From positions 1 to 9,100 of the forward strand of contig DLGU01000024.1 in NCBI GenBank assembly GCA_002482865.1: DNA of 9,100 nucleotides, written 5' to 3'. The notes beneath the pieces are model-generated. The model saw nothing but the letters and a program-made list of their open reading frames with translations. It was not told where the DNA came from and did not search any database. Made by a program: the position numbers and the translations under genes. Shown here piece after piece: positions 7,024-9,100 of the stretch; within the stretch, counting starts at the first letter, position 1, and each line of letters begins with the position of its first letter. Source of the stretch: Porphyrobacter sp. UBA7686 (GTDB taxonomy: Bacteria > Pseudomonadota > Alphaproteobacteria > Sphingomonadales > Sphingomonadaceae).

Positions 7024-7052
7024 CATATAGGCGGCAAAGCGTGGCGGGGCAA
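7024..7052 (-). promoter_or_regulatory. Candidate ispG promoter, implying a leaderless or very short leader
   Basis: On the minus strand TTGCCC (7052-7047) and TATATG (7029-7024) are 17 bases apart. Transcription would start six to eight bases after the -10 element, at or within a base or two of the ispG ATG at 7016. The absence of any Shine-Dalgarno sequence before that ATG fits a leaderless transcript, which is common in alphaproteobacteria. Motif-based inference only. Confidence 0.4.
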
Positions 7053-7232
7053 TGACCAGCGAGGCCGTTCGGCGCGTGTCGGACCTATCTGCAAATCTTC
7101 CGACTGTCGCATATTGGCGCAGGGCCGGATTTGCCGGTTCGTGGGAAGCAAACCGCAAGGTATTTATGACACAACGGGGTCACCCAATACAGCAAGGTGC
7201 AGGCACACTGCGCATCAGGACGGAACACGGCG
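7053..7232. other. Divergent intergenic spacer between ispG and the membrane protein gene
   Basis: This 180-base stretch separates two divergent genes. It should contain the promoter of the plus-strand membrane protein gene. An AT-rich patch TATTTATGAC at 7161-7170 could serve as its -10 region, but no good -35 element sits at the right distance. I see no RNA gene, no strong hairpin and no credible small coding frame. Open frames run through it on both strands but lack coding character. Confidence 0.4.
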
Positions 7233-7970
7233 ATGATCATGATCGGCGATCTTTGGCGGACAATTGTGGAGCTGGCGCGGTCGCGCGCGCTGCACATCGC
7301 GCTGATGTGCGTGGTTCCTTATGCCTGCGTGCTGGTGGGTCTGGATGTCGCGGCGCATTACGGCGATGCTACCGGTGCCGCTTTGCCGACGCAGTTCTTC
7401 ATGTCGCAGGATGGTTCCTTTGCGGAATTCCTCGAATATTCGCTGACGGCCGCTTCGGCAGTGCTGCTGTTTGTGCTGTGGCTGCGCACCCGCGCGATGG
7501 TCTATCTCACCAGCGCGGTGCTGTTTGTATGGATGACGCTCGACAACTGGGGCGAGGTGCATGAACAGCTCGGCTTCTCGTTTGCTGCCGATATGCCGAT
7601 TTTCGCCTGGATCCCGGTGCATCCCAATCACCTCGCGGAAACGCTGGTGTTCGGCGTGATCGGGCTGGTGTGGCTGGTGGGCATGGCGGTGGCGTTGCGT
7701 CAGGCGGACCGGCGGGCCGCGATCCACGGCGTGCTGATTGCGATGTGCATTGCAGGCGCGGCGGTGTTCGGCGTGGCGGTCGATATGGTGACATCCTGGG
7801 GGGAACATACGCCCGGCATGCTCAACCTCCTCGCCTTCATCGAGGACGAGGGCGAGTTCACCATGATCGTGATCATGTTCGCGCTGAGCGTCGGGATCTT
7901 CGATGTCGAAGCGCGCCGCCTGAAAAGCCAGACCTCTGCGCAAGGCGGGCTACGCACCGCCAGCGCTTGA
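7233..7970 (+). CDS. Conserved-looking six-helix membrane protein of unknown function
   Basis: The protein has 245 residues from the ATG at 7233; an ATG two codons later and an upstream in-frame start at 7197 are alternatives. An AGGA at 7217-7220 is the only ribosome-like site, with a long 12-base spacer. I do not recognise the protein with certainty. Hydrophobic segments lie near residues 22-42, 66-84, 87-104, 134-155, 163-185 and 208-224. Between them are clusters of polar residues that look functional: SQDGSFAEFLEYS (58-70), DNWGEVHEQLG (104-114), HPNHLAE (130-136) and EDEGEF (204-209). Repeated Asp, Glu and His residues at the ends of helices could bind a metal or protons. The pattern recalls uncharacterised integral membrane proteins with a G-E-E/W-G motif, but this is an impression. 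The tail after residue 225 is basic and probably cytoplasmic. It sits 45 bases before the hydrolase gene on the same strand. Confidence 0.75.
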   Translation: MIMIGDLWRTIVELARSRALHIALMCVVPYACVLVGLDVAAHYGDATGAALPTQFFMSQDGSFAEFLEYSLTAASAVLLFVLWLRTRAMVYLTSAVLFVWMTLDNWGEVHEQLGFSFAADMPIFAWIPVHPNHLAETLVFGVIGLVWLVGMAVALRQADRRAAIHGVLIAMCIAGAAVFGVAVDMVTSWGEHTPGMLNLLAFIEDEGEFTMIVIMFALSVGIFDVEARRLKSQTSAQGGLRTASA

Positions 7971-8015
7971 CTTGCCTCCCCGGCGCTGCACTCTGGTGCC
8001 ACAAGGGGAGAGATC

Positions 8016-8954
8016 ATGCTGACCGACAGTTCCATCGCGCTGCGCAGCGCCAGCCCAAGCCTGCTGATGCGGGTGATCAAATTCGTGATCGCGCGCGGCA
8101 AGCCGGTGTTCCCACATGACGCGGCTGGCTTTCACAGAGTGATGGCCGGGCGGCGGCTGCCGGTCGACGCACCGATGCCTGAGGGGTTCCGCAAGCGCTT
8201 CATTGTCGAGGAGCGCGAGGTATTGGGCAGCCGGGTGGTGACGCTCCACCCGAAGGCCGGCCCCGGCGCGTGGCACATGCTCTATTTCCACGGTGGCGGG
8301 TTCGTGCAGCCGATGTTCAAGGTGCACTGGCCGCTGGTCGCCGAAATGGTAAAGGCCTGCGGGATCAGCGTGACCGTGCCGCTTTATCCGATGGTGCCCG
8401 AAGCGCCCTATAGCGCGCAGGATGCGCTCGCGGACGCGGTCTATGCCGATCTGGCCGCGCGCCACGATCCGGCGCGGATCATTCTCAACGGCGATTCTGC
8501 GGGCGGGCATATGGCGCTGGCGTTGGCGCTCAGGTTGGCTAGGAGCGGTGGGCCGATGCCGGGCAAGCTGGCGTTGTTCTCACCATGGCTCGATCTCGGG
8601 CTGGCGGACCCGGCAATTGCCGCGGTTGAGCCGCATGACCTGATGCTCAAGATCGGCACCCTGCGCGCGTGCGGCGGGCTGGTGGCAGCGGGGCGGGCGA
8701 TGGATGATCCCGAAGTCAGCCCGCTCTACGCCGCGCCCGACCAGCTGGCGCAGCTGCCCCCGACCCGCATCTGGACCGGGCGGCACGACATCTTCATCAT
8801 CGATTCGCGCAGCTTCCTGGCACGCCTGCGCGCCGCCGGGGTGGACGCCAACCTCTACGAATACGAGGCCGCACCGCACGTGTTCATGGCGATCACCCCC
8901 ACCCGTGAGGCGAAGGACGTGATCGGGTTACTGCGGGAATTCCTCGCCGATTAG
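8016..8954 (+). CDS. Alpha/beta hydrolase, hormone-sensitive-lipase-like esterase family
   Basis: The protein has 312 residues, the usual size for the HSL (family IV) esterase group. The oxyanion-hole motif HGGG is at 92-95 in YFHGGGF, the nucleophile elbow GDSAGG at 159-164 places the catalytic Ser161, and the triad is completed by Asp258 (TGRHDIF) and His288 (APHVF). All catalytic residues are intact. The enzyme should hydrolyse short to medium acyl esters in the cytoplasm; the natural substrate is unknown. No signal peptide is seen. The first 50 residues form the cap region. The start is well supported by AGGGGAG (8004-8010), five bases before the ATG. A TTGACT at 7967-7972 overlapping the end of the preceding gene could be the -35 of its own promoter, but no clear -10 follows. 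Its stop codon overlaps that of the convergent dehydrogenase gene. Confidence 0.93.
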   Translation: MLTDSSIALRSASPSLLMRVIKFVIARGKPVFPHDAAGFHRVMAGRRLPVDAPMPEGFRKRFIVEEREVLGSRVVTLHPKAGPGAWHMLYFHGGGFVQPMFKVHWPLVAEMVKACGISVTVPLYPMVPEAPYSAQDALADAVYADLAARHDPARIILNGDSAGGHMALALALRLARSGGPMPGKLALFSPWLDLGLADPAIAAVEPHDLMLKIGTLRACGGLVAAGRAMDDPEVSPLYAAPDQLAQLPPTRIWTGRHDIFIIDSRSFLARLRAAGVDANLYEYEAAPHVFMAITPTREAKDVIGLLREFLAD

Positions 8955-9100
8955 CTCGGGAATTTGGCCCCGGTCAGCTCCTCGCTCAGCTTCCACAACT
9001 GGTCGGCAAAGCTGGGGTTGAGCGCGTAGGAGCGCACCCCGCCGCTGGCCGATTCGTCGTCCACTTCGGCGACGTGGCAATCCTCGCAATAGACCCCGCC
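8951..9100 (-). CDS. Short-chain dehydrogenase/reductase (SDR) family oxidoreductase, C-terminal 49 residues only
   Basis: The frame is open from the right edge to the TAA at 8953-8951 and encodes 49 residues. The opening GGVYCEDCHVAEVDD, followed by GGVRSYALNPSFADQLW and a final amphipathic SEELTG helix, matches the C-terminal end of retinol-dehydrogenase-like SDR proteins of proteobacteria and actinobacteria. In these proteins a Y-x-E-D-C segment is followed by a Y-A-L-(D/N)-P motif and a closing L-W-x-x-S-E-E-L. The cofactor-binding and catalytic YxxxK parts lie outside the window, so activity and substrate cannot be judged. The gene converges on the esterase gene, and the two stop codons share bases 8952-8953. 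Confidence 0.75.
   Translation of the reverse strand, partial: GGVYCEDCHVAEVDDESASGGVRSYALNPSFADQLWKLSEELTGAKFPS

Noticed and set aside
5781..7055. Long plus-strand open frame of 424 codons opposite ispG
   Set aside because: It mirrors ispG exactly, its translation is rich in His, Arg, Asp and Gly with no recognisable domain, and ispG has full catalytic motifs on the other strand. It is an artefact of high GC codon use.
7235..7244. Perfect 10-base palindrome GATCATGATC at the start of the membrane protein gene
   Set aside because: It falls within the first codons (repeated Met-Ile), is not extended on either side, and is explained by coding sequence.
7215..7943. Minus-strand open frame of 242 codons opposite the membrane protein
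   Set aside because: The product is a His/Arg/Asp-rich shadow without hydrophobic pattern. The plus strand gives clean membrane helices.
1..9100. Defence island, phage, CRISPR or biosynthetic cluster
   Set aside because: Apart from one common vapBC pair, all genes belong to ordinary metabolic, envelope and transport families; no repeats, integrases or transposases were found.

Overview
This 9.1 kb window is ordinary high-GC chromosome, most likely from an alphaproteobacterium of the Sphingomonadales (Erythrobacter/Porphyrobacter-like). The evidence is GC-biased codon use, an ispG of proteobacterial type, and the mix of small housekeeping genes. The taxonomic call is my impression from protein similarity, not a computed result. 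Genes are densely packed, no gap between genes exceeds about 220 bases, and I see no tRNA, rRNA, CRISPR array, insertion sequence or phage gene.

Layout, left to right. A DMT/EamA-type transporter runs off the left edge on the minus strand. Divergent from it is a secreted YcbB-type L,D-transpeptidase on the plus strand (847-2226). Converging on that gene, with only 18 bases between the stops, is a second and structurally different L,D-transpeptidase-like protein with a Tat-type leader (minus). From there to 7016 all genes are on the minus strand. Read in transcription order they are ispG, a thioredoxin-like lipoprotein overlapping ispG by 4 bases, a vapB-vapC toxin-antitoxin pair, mntP (manganese exporter) starting 3 bases after vapC, a class IV-like histone deacetylase family enzyme, and the Tat-type transpeptidase. 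From 7233 the strand switches to plus, with an unrecognised six-helix membrane protein and an HSL-type alpha/beta hydrolase. The right edge carries the last 49 codons of a short-chain dehydrogenase on the minus strand; its stop codon overlaps that of the hydrolase.

Functional groups: cell-wall cross-linking (two L,D-transpeptidases), isoprenoid synthesis by the MEP pathway (ispG), metal homeostasis joined to a toxin-antitoxin operon (vapBC-mntP), and carbonyl/ester metabolism at the right end. I did not find a convincing new multi-gene system. The items most worth a second look are the apparent vapB-vapC-mntP operon with its autoregulatory promoter, the ispG-coupled lipoprotein whose thioredoxin site has lost its second cysteine, the uncharacterised acidic/His-rich membrane protein, and the convergent pair of unrelated L,D-transpeptidases.
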